Notes: generated by a model from the sequence alone, not told the origin. A DNA stretch of 64,000 nt from Vombatus ursinus (GCF_900497805.2 NW_020954610.1:25809882-25873881), one strand, 5' to 3'. Shown: positions 32,143 to 45,182, counted from the first letter of the stretch. Program-made: numbers and translations.

Positions 32143-35096
32143 GGGGCAGAACCAAGATGGCAAAGTAAAAACAGTGACTTGATTGAGCTTTCCCCCAAAC
32201 ACCTCCAAATACCTGTAAAAAATGGCTCTAAGCAAATTCTAGAGCAGCAGAACCCACAAAAAGACAGAGTGAAACAAATTTCCAGCCCAAGACAACCTGG
32301 ATGGTTGATGGGAAAGGTTTATTGCTCTGGGCTGGGAGAGGAGTACATTTCAGCGTGGGCTTGCTGGCAAAGACCAGGCCTCAGCAAACCTGGAGCAGGC
32401 CTCAAAGGACTGAACCATGGGCAGCTGTGTCGGTTTCCAGACTTCTCAACCTTCAAATGCGAAGGCAACTTAAAAGGTCAGTAGGAAAGGTGTGTGACCA
32501 TGGTGAGAGAGAAGCTTGGTCCCAGTCCCAGTCCCATTGCAGCCCCAGGGCGACAACTGCTTCCTGAGCTCTAGGCCCACAGAAGGAGGGGAATCGAGTG
32601 GCTGATCAGAGGGGCATTGCAGGGATCTCTTTGCTGGTGCTGAGGCAGGAGTCTCTTGCTTTGCCTGTGCTTGGATCTGGGTCACATTCCTGGGTGGCAG
32701 TCCTGGGGCGAGGAGGAGTGCTGGCATGGTGGAGCTTGTAGGGGCAGTGGAGAGGAAATCCTCATCACAGTTCCAAGGCAGAAAAGAGTGCTTGTGGTCA
32801 CTCATAGACCAGACCACGGTCCAGGAAAAAAGTAAACACCTCGTCCTTGATCATACCACCTTGGAAAAACTGAAAATTTACAGGTCCTTAGAAGTATCTC
32901 TAAAAATAGCTGCACAAAACCCCTGAAACTTGGGACAGTACATTCTCTACACTGGAAGCAGACCCCTACCTTAACAAAGGGTATAAAAGTCAAGTAATTG
33001 GCTGGGAACATGAGCAAACTACACAAAAAAGTCAGACCATAGAATCTTTCTTTGGTGACAAATAAGATCAAAACATACAACAAGAAGAAGACAACAAAGT
33101 CAAAGCTCCTACATCCAAAGCCTCCAAGAAAAATATGAATTGGTTCCAGGCCATGGAAGAACTCAAAAAGGTTTTGAGAAGCAAGTAAGAGAAGTAGAGG
33201 AAAAACTGGAAAGAGAAATCAGAGTGATGCAAGAAAATCATGAAAGACAAGTCAACAATTTGCTAAAGGAGACCCACAAAAATACTGAAGAAAATAACAC
33301 CTTAAAAAATAGCCTAACCTAAATGGCAAAAGAGATCCAAAAAGCCAGTGAGGAGAAGAATGCCTTCAAAAGCAGAATTGGCCAAATGGAAAAGGAAGTT
33401 TAAAAGCTCACTGAAGAAAATATTTCCTTAAAAATTAGAATGGAGCAAATGAAAGCTAGTGAAGTTTTGAGAAATCAAGACATTGTAAAACAAAACCAAA
33501 AGAATGAAAAAATAGAAGACAATGTGAAATATCTCATTTGAAAAACAAGTGACCTGAAAAATAGATCCAGGAAAGATCATTTAAAAATTATTTGAAAGCC
33601 ATGATCACAAAAAGAAAGTAGACGTCATCTCTCAAGAAATTATCAAGGAAAACTTCCCTGGTAGTCTAGAACCAGAGGGTAAAATAGAAATTGAAAAAAT
33701 TCACTGATCACCTCCTGAAAGAGATCCCCAAAGGAAAACTCCTAGGAATATTGTAGCCAAATTCCAGAGTTCCCAAGTCAAGGAGAAAATATTGCAAGCG
33801 GCCACAAAGAAACCTTTTAAGTATTGTGGAAACACAATCAGGATAACACAAGATTTACGAGCTTCTACATTAAGGGACCGCAGGGCTTGGAATATAATAT
33901 TCCAGTGGTCAACAGAGAGGATTACAGCCAAGAATCACCTACCCAGCAAAACTGAGAATAATCCTTTAGGAGAAAAAACGAACATTCAGTGAAATAGAGG
34001 ATTTTCAAGCATTCTTGATGAAAAGACTAAAGCTGAATAGAAAATTTGACTTTCAAATATGAGTCTCAGGGAGAAGCATGAAGAGGTAAACAGGAAAGAT
34101 AAATCATAAGGGACTTATTAAGGTTGAACTGTTTACATTCCTACATGGAAAGACAATATTTGTAACTCATGAGACCTTTGTCAGTGTTAGGGTAGTTGGA
34201 GGGAAAGAAAAATTATACGTATGGATAGATAGATAGATAGATAGATAGAGGGCACAGGGTGAGTTTAAGATGAAGGGGTGATATCTGGAGAATAAAATTA
34301 AGGGGTGAGAAAGGATTATACTGGAAAAAGAGAAAGGGAGAGGTAGAATGGGGTAAATTATCTCACATAAAACAGACAAGAAAAGGCTTTTACAGTGGAT
34401 AGGAAGTGGGGGAAAGTGAGAGGAAATGAGTGAATCTTATTCTCATCAGATTTGGCTTAAGGAAAGAATACCATACACACTCAGTTGGGTATGCAAATCT
34501 ATCTTACCCTATAGGAAAATAGGAGAGAAGGGAATAAGAGAGTGGGGAGATGATAAAGGGGAGGGCAAATTGGGGGAGGGAGTAATCAGAAGTGAACACT
34601 TCTGAGGAGGGACAGGGCCAAAAGAGAGAATAGAGTAAATGGTGGGCGGGATAGGATGAAAGGAAATACAGTTAATTTTCCACAGCATGACTACTATGGA
34701 AGTGTTTTTTATGACTGCCAATGTATAATCTGTATTGAGTTGCTTGCCTTCTCGGTGTGTGTGAGTGGGGACGGAGGAGGAGAGAGAATTTGGAACCCAA
34801 AGTTTTAAAAACAAATATTAAAAATTGTTTTCACATGCAACTAGGAAATAAGATATACAGGTAATGGGGTATAGAAATCTATCCTGCCCTACAGAAAAAT
34901 AGAAGGAGAAGGGGCTAAGAGAATGGAGGGAGAGATAGAAGGGAGGGCAGATTAGGGGAAGGGCATATTCAGAATACATGCTGTCTTTGGGTGGGGGGAG
35001 AGACGAGATGGGGAGAAAATTTGGAACTCAAAATCATGTGGAAGTGAATGTTGAAAACTAAAAATAAATAAATTAATTTAAAATTATTAACAAAAA
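32143..35096 (+). mobile_element. Full-length half-L1 (HAL1-like): 5' UTR, ORF1 region, 3' UTR, no ORF2
   Basis: It starts gggggcagaaccaagatgg and ends in an A-rich tail (aaaataaataaattaattt). Perfect 17-bp target-site duplications aatctctaaacattcag flank it at 32126-32142 and 35097-35113. Between the 5' region and the tail lies an ORF1-like stretch with coiled-coil text (33134-33560, e.g. KGFEKQVREVEEKLEREIRV and NHERQVNNLLKETHKNTEEN in the frame at 33140-33322) and C-terminal text (33700-33990), then a G/A-rich 3' UTR. No endonuclease or reverse transcriptase is present, so it depended on L1 machinery. Stops and shifts break ORF1. Confidence 0.88.
34223..34249 (+). repeat. (GATA)n microsatellite in the half-L1 3' UTR
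   Basis: About 6-7 GATA units, probably expanded from a repeat already present in the family's 3' UTR. Confidence 0.95.
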
Positions 35097-35179
35097 AATC
35101 TCTAAACATTCAGACCAGTGTTCTGCATACGTTTCATGCTTAATATATTTGCTGAATTGAATTTTTCCAGAATTTAGTA

Positions 35180-35335
35180 AGTTAATCAAGAAGCATGTAT
35201 TAAGTGCCTACCAAGTGCCCGGCATTGTGCTAAATGATAAGGATACAAAGAAAGGCAAAAACAAAAATATTTTTTTAAAAAATATTGTGAGCTGAAGAAG
35301 CTCACTGTCTAATGGAGAATTTAATGAAATTTTAA
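35180..35335 (-). mobile_element. L2/L3 LINE 3' end, reverse strand
   Basis: caagaagcatgtattaagtgcctaccaagtgcccggcattgtgctaaatgataaggatacaaagaaaggc. Confidence 0.8.
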
Positions 35336-35339
35336 TAAA

Positions 35340-36620
35340 AAGTATTCATCTTTCAAACACATGGAATTGTGTGAGTGTGAGAAAAAAGGGAAAGGGGCAG
35401 GTATCCTAAAGAAGCTATTGTTATTTTCATCAGCTTTGCCACATATATTCCTATATATCCTATCTCTATCAAGAACATGCAGCTTGGAGAAACTATAGAA
35501 TAAATCAAAGAATCCTGATGGATTCTATTCTTTGCCATTGGTTTTTCCTTGAAATAATTAATATAATTGCTAAACTAATGTAATACATCTTCTTGAACAG
35601 TTTGCTTTTAGGTTGCTTGGTGCTGTCGTCGCCAGGCCTAAGCCCTAAGCAGCTGTTGTCATTATATACTCTTACTGTAAACAATATAGTCTTTCAGAAA
35701 CTGGCTGCCACGTCGACTGTCTCCTTATCTGTGGAGCAGGCTGCAATGTAATACTGTAACATTTTCTCTACACATTAGTGAATATAGATTATGAGCTCAT
35801 ATAATTTTCTCTTATTAACCTTTGAAAAATTGGCAAATCAGCAAAAGTCTAATGGAAGTTTGGCTCCATCTAGCACTGCTGATTTAGTTTTATGGATTAA
35901 TGACTAAAAATTGAGAAATTACATTGAAGAGTTCACTCACAACTAGATCTATCTCCATTCATCTTTTACGGACCACACTTTAGATATATGTCTTTATAGA
36001 GGATTGATGGCATCTTTGGTATGTAAATCAACAACTGTTTACACTTAATTCTGCAGGAAGATATCTAATGTCTGATGGATGTTGTTTTAATGTGTGACCT
36101 CAAGTTTTGTTAGTTGTGAATAATGCCTTCTATGACATTTGCAGTAAGTGAATATGGCATTCTATACCAAAAAAGATAAGTTTTCAAATGAAGATTTTGT
36201 GAAATAAGACAGAAAAAATGTAAAATTTTCTTCTCCAATATTGACAGAAATAATGAAAGAGTACATTATATTGACTAGATATTGGCCTTTTGGAAATTCT
36301 GCTGTTCTTCCTTTGTTGCATCAATTGGTTCTTGTCCTGGAACCTACTTTTCTTTCTTTCCCTTTTTAAGAGTTCTTTTCATTTGGCTTTTCAATAGAGC
36401 ATGCTTTGCTAGTATGATAATGAGAAAGTCTTCCACATGTAGGATTTGTGTCCAGTAAGTCTACTGAGATTATTTGCCTTTGAAAAAAAAAAATCTATAA
36501 AAATGCCTCTTTGCCTCCAGAATGTGGAGCTGAGGTCAAGGGGAAAAATGTGTATAAGGAAAAAAAAACGGAATCTGACTTATTCTATCTTGAAATGCAG
36601 CAATACTTCTTTTTACTCTA
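35340..36620. other. Unassigned intron sequence, partly unique-looking
   Basis: 35600-35900 carries several CpGs (gtcgtcgcc, cacgtcgactg) and no repeat signature, unlike its AT-rich surroundings. It may be a conserved non-coding element. The rest is AT-rich without a named repeat. Confidence 0.35.
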
Positions 36621-36624
36621 ATGC

Positions 36625-36985
36625 ATAGAAGGGTTCTTCAAGGATGTTGAGATGTTGGACAGTATCCAGAGGAAGGGAACCAGGATGGTGAAGGGCCTTA
36701 CAATTACATCATATGAGGACTGACTGAAGGGAAAGGAAACAGCCTTGAGAATACTTAGGTAGGATATGATACTTCAAGTGTTTCAAGTTCTACTTGACCC
36801 AGAAAACCAAACTAGGAATTATGGGTAGAAGTTACAAGGGTAGATTTAGGCTCAGTAAATGGAAAACTTCTTAACAATTAGACATGTCCAAAAGTGGAAT
36901 GGGCTGCCCTGAAAGGTAGTGGATTCCTTTTCACTGGAAGTCTTCAAGCAAAGACTGTTTGATCACTTTCAGGGGTCATCCTGTA
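36625..36985 (-). mobile_element. CR1-like LINE fragment, reverse strand
   Basis: cagtatccagaggaagggaaccaggatggtgaagggcctt...tgggctgccctgaaaggtagtgg...ggaagtcttcaagcaaagac is the reversed CR1-like 3' region. Confidence 0.8.
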
Positions 36986-37099
36986 TCTCTCTTCCTTTTC
37001 TTAGCCAAACTTCAAGAAAAAAAACTGTATTCCTCATCTCCATTTCCTTGCCTCCTACTCATTTACCCAAATTCACCACTTGTTTCAAGGGCATCATCA

Positions 37100-37550
37100 T
37101 TCTTCTAGTCACTTAGATTTGCAAACTAGGAGCCATCCTTGATTTTTCATTCTCCTTCATTCCATGTGTTCAAATCAATCACCAAGTCTTTTTGATTTCA
37201 CCTCACCATCTCCCACCATATTGTCCTGAACCTTGTCACCTTTTGCCTGGGCTATTGCAGTGACCTCTTAATTAGTTTCCCTGTATCTAATGGCTTTCTT
37301 CTCCAATTCATCCTCCACATAAGTGCAAATTGATTTTTCTAGGTCTGACCATATCATTCCTCTACTCAAAAAATTTTCAGTGGTTTCCCATTGCCTTTAA
37401 AATAGAATACAAATTCCACTTTTTATTATTAAAGTCATCACAACCTGGCTAAAGTCTATTTTTCTTGGCTACATGCATATTATTCCCACTCACACATTTT
37501 ATGCTATAGCCAGACTGACCTTTTTTGCTCTTCCTTATACGTAACATTTC
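37100..37550 (+). mobile_element. L2 LINE fragment
   Basis: ctaggagccatccttgatttttcattctcc, tgcctgggctattgcagtgacctc, gtctgaccatatcattcctctactc, tcagtggtttcccattgcc. Confidence 0.85.
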
Positions 37551-37559
37551 AAAGTGGTA

Positions 37560-37745
37560 CACTGATCATTGGCTTTGGTTTTCAGAGAACCTGGGTTCAA
37601 ATCCTACCTATGATACTTACTACCTATGTGACCTTAGGCAAGTCACATAACTTCTCTGGGCTTCAGTTTCCTCATTTTGAGATGAAAGGTTTATATTAGA
37701 TGGCCTCTGAGGTCCCTTCTAATTCTACATATATGATTCTATGGT
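37560..37745 (+). mobile_element. MIR-type SINE
   Basis: cctgggttcaaatcctacctatgatacttactacctatgtgacc...ctctgggcttcagtttcctcatttt...tggcctctgaggtcccttctaattctac. Confidence 0.88.
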
Positions 37746-37749
37746 CTTC

Positions 37750-39860
37750 CACCTCTTTATCCTTGTACAGGCTAGTAGTACTGAAAACAGAAGGCTTAAT
37801 ATAATCAATGGAATCCATAAGATGTCCAAACAGAATCTCACTTTTAATTTCAACTGGAAATGTGTAGTTATCAAGTACTAGAATTTCATTATCAAAGGAA
37901 GAATCTTTTAAGTAGTGAAGAGGAGACAATTCACATGTAAAGAAATTATATGAATCACACATTCATTGATTATGAGAAATTAAAATAAGTCTGTAATAAA
38001 ATATGCTGAAAAGCAAAGGAAATTGGTATGTTCTACAAAATAACACATTCTACAAAGCTGAGCATGGTTGTTACTAATGGTGCTTGAAAGGATCAAAGAC
38101 TTATTCTTAAGAAAATATGAGATGGTTAGGTCCTTTGACATTCAAATTCAGCAAACAAAAATAACCTAACAACTTGCAAACAAGTCTGGATAATATGATA
38201 AAAGGTAAGTGGTGAATCCACGTGTTTGCATACTACCAGAAGGGAACAAAAGTGTAGCTATCCCTTTAGAAGCTTCATTTTGTGGGACCTTGAGAAAACA
38301 GAGAGAGAATATCTTTGGGCTTATCCTATTGAAGGGTGGAGATCCTAGAGATATGAAGAAAAAGGGAGAAAGAAAAATTAAATTTATATTTATTGGAGTG
38401 GGGTATCATAAATAAAGGCCATTCAGACAAAGAAATGAAGAAATAGGAAGCAGAGCAGAATCTGAACCACATATATCTGGACTGGACGAGCATAGCAGGG
38501 GGAAAACACAAAATGTATCGTGTTAAAGCTCAATCATGTCCACATAGCAATAGACCATATCCTGTATCATGCAGATCTGAGAGTGCTTAAAATACTTAAG
38601 TGTAATAAGAGGAACAGTATTACAGATATACATGATAATACTTTTCATCATTTTCAGGGTTTGGGGAAAGAATGGCAGTTTAGACCTTTTCGTAGTCAAC
38701 ATTTATAAGTCTCTGTGAGGGGCATGTGTTGTATATTTACTTATGCATGCTATAAATGCATGTGGTTTTGTATTCACACACACTCATAACTCTGTAGTTG
38801 AACTTCTATTGTATCAGCAATGTGTATTCCACTTTAAGCACACAGCAGTTCAAATCAGCTCCACTGTTTCCAGTTTGGGGAGGTCTGGCTTGCCACATTT
38901 TAAATGTTATTTCTTTTGGCTTGTTTGCAGCACTGACTCAAAAGCAAGCACAAAAGACATAGCTAACTACTGTATGTGGACAGGATCCTATATATACTCA
39001 TAGCAGGGAAGGATCTGAAAGATTTCCATAGTGTGGCTGCCCTGCATTTCTCAATAGAATTCACATCTTGAGGGACTAATTGGCAAAGTCAGGGGTCCCA
39101 GTTGAGGGTCCCCACGATTTTTTGTGGATCTTGTCCTCGTTCCCATTTCCATTCTCAATAAATTCCCATTGCTGGCACAGCCCGCTTATTTTGTAGCAGA
39201 GGAACAGTATCCAACAGTCTTAGGTATCAATCAGAGGGAAAAGAATTTAGCTAGGATGGACAAGATATTTGAGTATGTCTTGCAGCCCCTTTCACAGGGT
39301 ACAACACAGTGTCTCGTCTGTAGTGGTCATTCAGTAAATGTGTTGGTTGATTGAGATTCCAGTCCCCCTCATCATTCTCATACTGTCTTTTGTGTTTAGA
39401 GCCATAGATTGACACTATGAATTTTTAAAATATTAACCTTTTGGCAGTTTCTTTTCCCCAAGTCCTTTTAGATTTTCCAAGGTACTCTAAATAGGTGATT
39501 AGCTGCAAACTAGAAAGTGATGAGAGAAATAGGAAATCTGTGCTATATTCTACAGTTTGGGGAGAGATTCCTGATTACACATCATTTTGCAAATCAACTC
39601 AGCATTGCTAAACAAGATCAGCTGCAAAATCAGTGCGATGACATTAGTCCTATCTGTTCTTTTACTGCACAGTGACACAGATGTGAGAATTATTGAGGGG
39701 GACTGCAAAAATGTTTTCAGCTTCACAGACAAAAGGTGTGATGGAAATATTCTTAATAGGTATGATAAAATTATTACCTCATACCCAGACAGCCTCTGTC
39801 TCCTCCACTAGCTCAAGAACATCTCAGTCTGCTTTTCCAAGACTGTCAATAAAGTTTGCT
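37750..39860. other. Unassigned intron sequence
   Basis: No gene or nameable repeat across 2.1 kb. 39540-39800 (cctgattacacatcattttgcaaatcaactcagcattgc...) looks unique and motif-rich and could be a conserved element. This is unproven. A weak tail motif at 39290-39350 (cacagtgtctcgtctgtagtgg) could be old MIR/L2. Confidence 0.35.
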
Positions 39861-39861
39861 G

Positions 39862-40113
39862 TTTTGTTGTTCAGTCATTTCAGTCGTGACTGACTTCTCG
39901 TGACCCTATTTGGGGTTTTCTTGGCAAAGATGCTGGACTAGTTTGCCATTTTCTTTTCCAGTTCATCTGACAGATGAGGAAACTGAAACAAACAGTGTTA
40001 AGTGTCTTGCCCAGGGTTACACAGATAGTAAGTGTCTGAGGTCATATTTAAACTCAGGTCTTCCTGACTCTAGGCCCAGTGAACACAGTAACACTGTACC
40101 TCCTAACTGCCCC
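39862..40113 (-). mobile_element. MAR1 CORE-SINE, reverse strand, full length
   Basis: tgttgttcagtcatttcagtcgtgactgacttctcgtgaccc is the reversed RTE-like tail. cttggcaaagatgctggactag and cagatgaggaaactgaaacaaac follow, ending gcccagtgaacac...ctgcccc. Confidence 0.92.
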
Positions 40114-40114
40114 C

Positions 40115-42280
40115 TCCGTAGTTACTTCCTATTTTTTCTGAAGACAGAAATGTGATGGACTGAAAACTGCTGGAAGAAGATTCATACTTCACTGTGTGTT
40201 AGCAGAAAGGAATTAAGGTTGCTTCAGTCCTAGGCAATGAAGCAGTTCTTATGAAGCCATAGAAGTTCCTTGTTTTGCTCTAGGGTTTACTGAGGGGAAA
40301 TGAGGTCTTTGTTAGAAAGAGAATGCTCTAAGCAGCCCAGTAGTGTCAACAACTATACTGCGGGTGGGGTGGGAGTGGGATTATTTCCCTTTTAAGTGGC
40401 TTAGATTGATACCAATGTTTTGCTCCTCTTATAGCTGTAGCTATTTGAGATCTAGGAAACAAGGGAAGGTGGGACAGAGTGAAGCCAGAATACTGTACTA
40501 CTGTGTATTACTATCTATTTTTATGCATATTTTAAATCAGTACAACCAAATTTTAAGACTTTGTTGGCTAAGATCTTGTCCCTGAAGGGAAGGAGCTAGT
40601 GAATGTTGCCAATTGTTGGGAATATCTTTAAAGCAGAAGAAGCACTGGCCCTATAGAGACATTGGTAGCGAGCAGATCTTGGCAGAGCCTTCTGACCATA
40701 GGAGGGTAAGTACTGCAATAAAGTTAGGGGTGCAGGGCATAAGGATTACAAGACATTAAAACATTACTAGTAGTACTTCAAGATGGAGTAGAGTGTGGAG
40801 AGGTTTGGTTTGGATTCAGAGAAAACATTTAATTTCTGTTTAAAAGAATCAAACACCTTCTACCCATTTCCCCCCTTTTCTTCATATTTCATTTTACCTT
40901 CCCTGCCCCCAATCACAAGGCCATTCTTAGGATTCTTTTTGAAACATCAATTACATAATGCTTTTCACAGAATCTGTGTGCTAGAAGAGGCCAGAAAGTG
41001 GTCAAGTAGTCCATCCCCATGGGGATCTATCATTAGGAATGTCCTCTGACTATCTCATTAAAGTCACCAAAAAAATGATTTCAATTTCCTTTGCTAATGT
41101 GTCCAACCACCCTTTTTGGTTATTGTCCTTACCACTGACTCAGGGAAACTGACTTTTCCAAAGGGTCTTTCTTTAACTCATAGCAATTAGATGGAGAGTT
41201 AAAGAATACCAAACATATCTACTTGTCATCCAGTATTAAAAATAATCATAGCCTTGAGTGAATTATGTATTGGCAGGAGTTTAGAACCCCTCAGGGGCTC
41301 TTTTGGCAAAATTTTGGCATTTTATATAAGAGGGGGTGGGAAAGTGAAAGACCTTTAAGAGAAATGGAATTTTCAAGATGGTCAGAACCTTCATCTTCCC
41401 ACATTCCTCAAAACACAAACAAAAAAGTGAAAAAAAAACAATCTAGAGTCCTTCAAATATCTAAGAAACAACATCCTACTGATTCAATTCAATTTAATAG
41501 TGAAAAGGATCTCAAAAAGCCACATTTCTGATCTATCCGCTTTCCTACTACCTCACCCTCAACAGACAAATGGGTCTTATTCATTAAAATCGCCTTGGAA
41601 GGAAAATCTCCATAAGGGTACGTGCCTAAGTGTTACCTGACTGCATAGCCAGGACAGTCATGCTTATACTTTTTTTTTTTTTTTTTTTTTACTGCAGTTT
41701 AAACACATTTCCTCTTCCCTGACAGTGAGTACTCCTTACTACTTCTTACCATTTTCTTGTCCTAATCTCATCTAAATGTAATCTCTGCATTCTTCTGGAA
41801 TCATTTTCCATTTCTCTGTGTGGTATTAATTTTTTTCTTGACTAGATAACAAATTTATTATGTTTTCAGAGCCAAACAAAATATATAAACTTGTCTTTAA
41901 TCCTTATAATTTCAGTTGCACTTGTTTAAGAAAGTAATATAAAAAAGAAAGATAATGTCCAAGAAGTTTTTAGTATAAGAAATTGTTGCTTTTCTTATTA
42001 GCAAACTATTAGGGATCCCTTCTTTCTTTAAGAGCTTATCTTTCTCATTAATTTATTTTTTGTATTGATTGATAGATTGAGATCAGGTTTCCCTATTGTC
42101 ATTCCAAGTACAACCACTACTCCCACTGCTAATCATCAGGGAAGCTTTGATCTATTTTTTTTCTAATTTGGACTGGTTTGCTCTTTCTTAGGCAGGTGGC
42201 CCCTTATACTTAGGATTCTATCATATTAGTGCCAGATTTGATGCAGATACCTGATAAGTTTTAGCCCTACTGCAGCTCAG
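40115..42280. other. Unassigned intron sequence
   Basis: A CR1-like scrap at about 40965-41060 (cagaatctgtgtgctagaagaggcc...ccatccccatgggg) and a 21-base poly(T) at 41670-41690 are all that I recognise. Confidence 0.4.
41670..41690 (+). repeat. Poly(T) run of 21
   Basis: Homopolymer. Possibly the reversed tail of a decayed retroelement, but no body is recognisable next to it. Confidence 0.95.
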
Positions 42281-42283
42281 ACC

Positions 42284-42499
42284 TTGTTGTTGTTCACTTG
42301 TTTAGTCATGTCTGACTCTTCGTGACTAACTGTCCATATGGTTTTCTTAGCAAAGATACTGGAGTAGTTTGCCATTTCCTTCTCCAGTTTTAGGCAGAGG
42401 TTAAAAGGGTCACACAACTAGTGTTTAAGATCACATTTGAACTCTGGTGTTTCTGACTTCAGGCCCAGTACTCTGTCCACTGTGTCACCTAGCTGCCCA
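42284..42499 (-). mobile_element. MAR1 CORE-SINE, reverse strand
   Basis: ttgttgttgttcacttgtttagtcatgtctgactcttcgtgac is the reversed tail. gcaaagatactggagtagtttgccatttccttctccag and a head ending ctgtgtcacctagctgccc follow. The core is partly deleted. Confidence 0.9.
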
Positions 42500-42689
42500 G
42501 CTCAGAACTACTGTGTTCAAACTGCCCACCAGCCTCATCCTCCCCAGTAGTAGGGAATACAAGCATGCCCTACCACATCAGATGTTCTATGTTTCTTTAA
42601 TATCTCTTCAAATCCAAAAGACCTAGGTTCAAAACCAGACTCTGTTACTTACTGTCCATATCATCTTAGACAACTCACTTTAGCTTTCT

Positions 42690-44430
42690 TCAACTCACAT
42701 CATCCAGATACCTTCTACCACTATGTTCTCCTTCACCTCTGTCTCACGTAATGCCTTTTTCCTTGCCAAGGCAAATGTGCACAAGTGGTCCCATTCCATC
42801 TGATCTACTCCAGAGGTTTGTCCCCTCTGTCATTCCCACTCTCTCACTATCGTAAGTCTCTCCCTGTATACAGGCTGCTTCCCCATCACCTACAAACATG
42901 AGCATATCTTCCTTCATTTCATCTATTACCATTAACTATCACCCCATATTTCTTCTCTCTTTTGTACCTAAATTCCTTGAGAAGGACATCTACAACATCT
43001 CCACTTCTTTCCTCTTACATAATTCTCTATAGTTTGGCTCCCAATCTCTTCATTCAACCAAAACTGCTCTCTCAAAAGTTAGTATCTCCTGATTGCCAAC
43101 TATAATGGTCTTTTCTCAGTCCTCAATCTCTTGACCTCTCCTCAGCCTTTGACACTATCACTTACTCTCTTCTCCTTGATATTCTCTTCTCTCTAGGTTT
43201 TCAAGACATTATTTTTCCTGATTCTCCTCCTACCTATCTGATCACTCCTTCTTATTCTCCTTTGGTGGATCTTCATCCAGGTCATACCCACTAACATTGG
43301 TTTTCCCCCATTACTTTGTCCTTGACTCTCTCTTCTCTCCTCCCTCTATGTTATTTCACTTGATGATCTCATTACCTCCCTTGGATTCATTTATCATCTG
43401 TAAGTTCAGTGATTGTCAAATCTGCTTGTCTAGCTCTTACCTCACTGCTGACTTCCAGTCTCACATCTCCAACTGCCATCTGGAAAGCTCAGACTGGATG
43501 TCCCATAGACATCTGAAACTCAACATATCCAAAAATTAAACGCATCATCTTTTCTCCCAAACCCCTCCCCTTTCCTAATTTACATGTTACTTTTCTGGGC
43601 ACCACTTTTTCCCTAGTCACTGAGGCTCAAAACTTAGGTATCACCCGTGACTTCTTACTCTCACTTCCAATATCCAGAGTGCCAAGGCCTGCCAATTTTA
43701 CCTTATAATATGTCTCACACATGCCCCCCCTTCTCTGACACTGCTACCTAGTGCAGTTCTTCATCATTTCACATTTAGACTATTGCAATAGCCTGTTGCT
43801 TAGTATGCTTGCTGCAAATGTTTCCACACTCCAGTCCATCATCTACTCAGCTGTCAGTTCAGAATTATTTTTCTTAAGTGTAGGTCTGAGCATGTCATTC
43901 TTCTTTACTCCAGAGACTCCTTACTGGCTTCAGGATCAAGTATAAAATCCTCTGTTTGGCATTCAAAGCCCTTCATCATTTGGTCCTCCTCTACCTTACC
44001 AGTCTTGTTACTCTTCCCCTTTCTGCCATGTATTCTTCATTGACATTGACACTATTGACACTGACCTCCTTTCCATTTCTTAAACAAGAGACTCCATCTC
44101 TCAATTCTGGACGTTTTTACTGGCTTTCCTACATGTCTGGAATGCTCTCCCTCCTCATCTCCACTTCCAGGCTTCCTTTGCTTTCCTTCAAGTCCCAGAT
44201 AAAATCTCACCCTTTTGTAAAAAACCTTTCTTGAACCCCCTTAATTTCTGTGCCTCTCCTATGTTTATTATTTCCAATTTAACCTGTATTTACATAGTTG
44301 TTCACATGTTTTCTCCCTGCTTTAGACTGTGACCTCCTTGAAGGTAGGAATTACCTATTGCCTTTCTTTGTATCCCTAGAGCTTAACATAGTTACTAGCA
44401 TATAGTAGGTATTTAATGCTTATTGACCAA
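42690..44430 (+). mobile_element. L2/L3 (CR1-clade) LINE, 1.7 kb
   Basis: A long pyrimidine-rich LINE from ccagataccttctaccac to the 3' end (ctttagactgtgacctccttgaagg...gcttaacatagttactagcatatagtagg). Internal phrases include ctcttgacctctcctcagcctttgacac, agctcagactggatgtcccatagac, acatttagactattgcaatagcc and ccagagactccttactggcttcagg. It is the longest L2/L3 copy here. No frame stays open for long. Confidence 0.88.
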
Positions 44431-44479
44431 GTTTTCTTATTTGCTAAATGACACAGTTTGACTACATGATTTCCAAGGA

Positions 44480-45045
44480 CCCTGGAAGCTCTAAATCTAT
44501 GATCTGAATTGTTCCCCTTCTCTTGCTTCTTCTCTTTCTTCTTGTTCTTCAATGGAATCAGTGCCCATAGCTCCAGTGAACAGAAAGGTAACCAAAATCC
44601 GAGACAGAATGTGTGCTCTAAAAGCCTGTTCTGTGTTTGCTGCTATTTCTGTTTCTTTTGCAATGTGACCCATGTTTAACCTCTGTATCATTGAACTCTG
44701 TTGAAATATTAAAAAAAAAAAACTTAGAAAACCCCTTTTGCCAAGCCCATTTTCTTTTTTCAAAATAATTGTCATCATGTTGTTCTAAACTCTATTGCTT
44801 TGTTCTTACAGATCTGCTGTGGCTGTTTCTCCTGTTATGTAACCATGCAGCTTTTACATGGGCTTGTATGGACAGGCAGCTTTGCCTACAAAACATTTGG
44901 CTTACTTTTAAAATTGGAAATTTGTTCAAATTGGTGGTTGTGTTTAAAGTCCATGATCTTTGTCCAGCTATGGTAAAGAGTCAATAGCTTGCTGCTTAAA
45001 AAATTAAGTGGATTAGTAAACTAAGTAGCAGTAAGATATACTGAA
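44480..45045. other. Unassigned intron sequence
   Basis: 44760-45000 looks unique (gatctgctgtggctgtttctcctg...ggacaggcagctttgcc). Coding potential of the small frame there is not supported. Confidence 0.4.
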
Positions 45046-45049
45046 ATCA

Positions 45050-45182
45050 GAAGGCTCTCAGTGTAGATTATTAGCTCTGTTACCATGATTTACTTCTGGA
45101 GGCCTTCATATCTTTATCCATAAAATGAGGGGATAAACTAAGGGCCCTTTCAGCTCTAAATTTCAATGATTCCATGACTTGA
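45050..45182 (+). mobile_element. MIR-type SINE fragment
   Basis: ctttatccataaaatgaggggataaactaagggccctttcagctctaaatttcaatgattcc. Confidence 0.75.

Noticed and set aside
34223-34249. GATA repeat as a regulatory array
   Set aside because: It is a microsatellite within the half-L1 3' UTR. No evidence of function.
43297-44234. Several forward frames of 60-92 codons
   Set aside because: They lie in the 1.7-kb L2/L3 LINE copy. They are residual open stretches in pyrimidine-rich LINE sequence.
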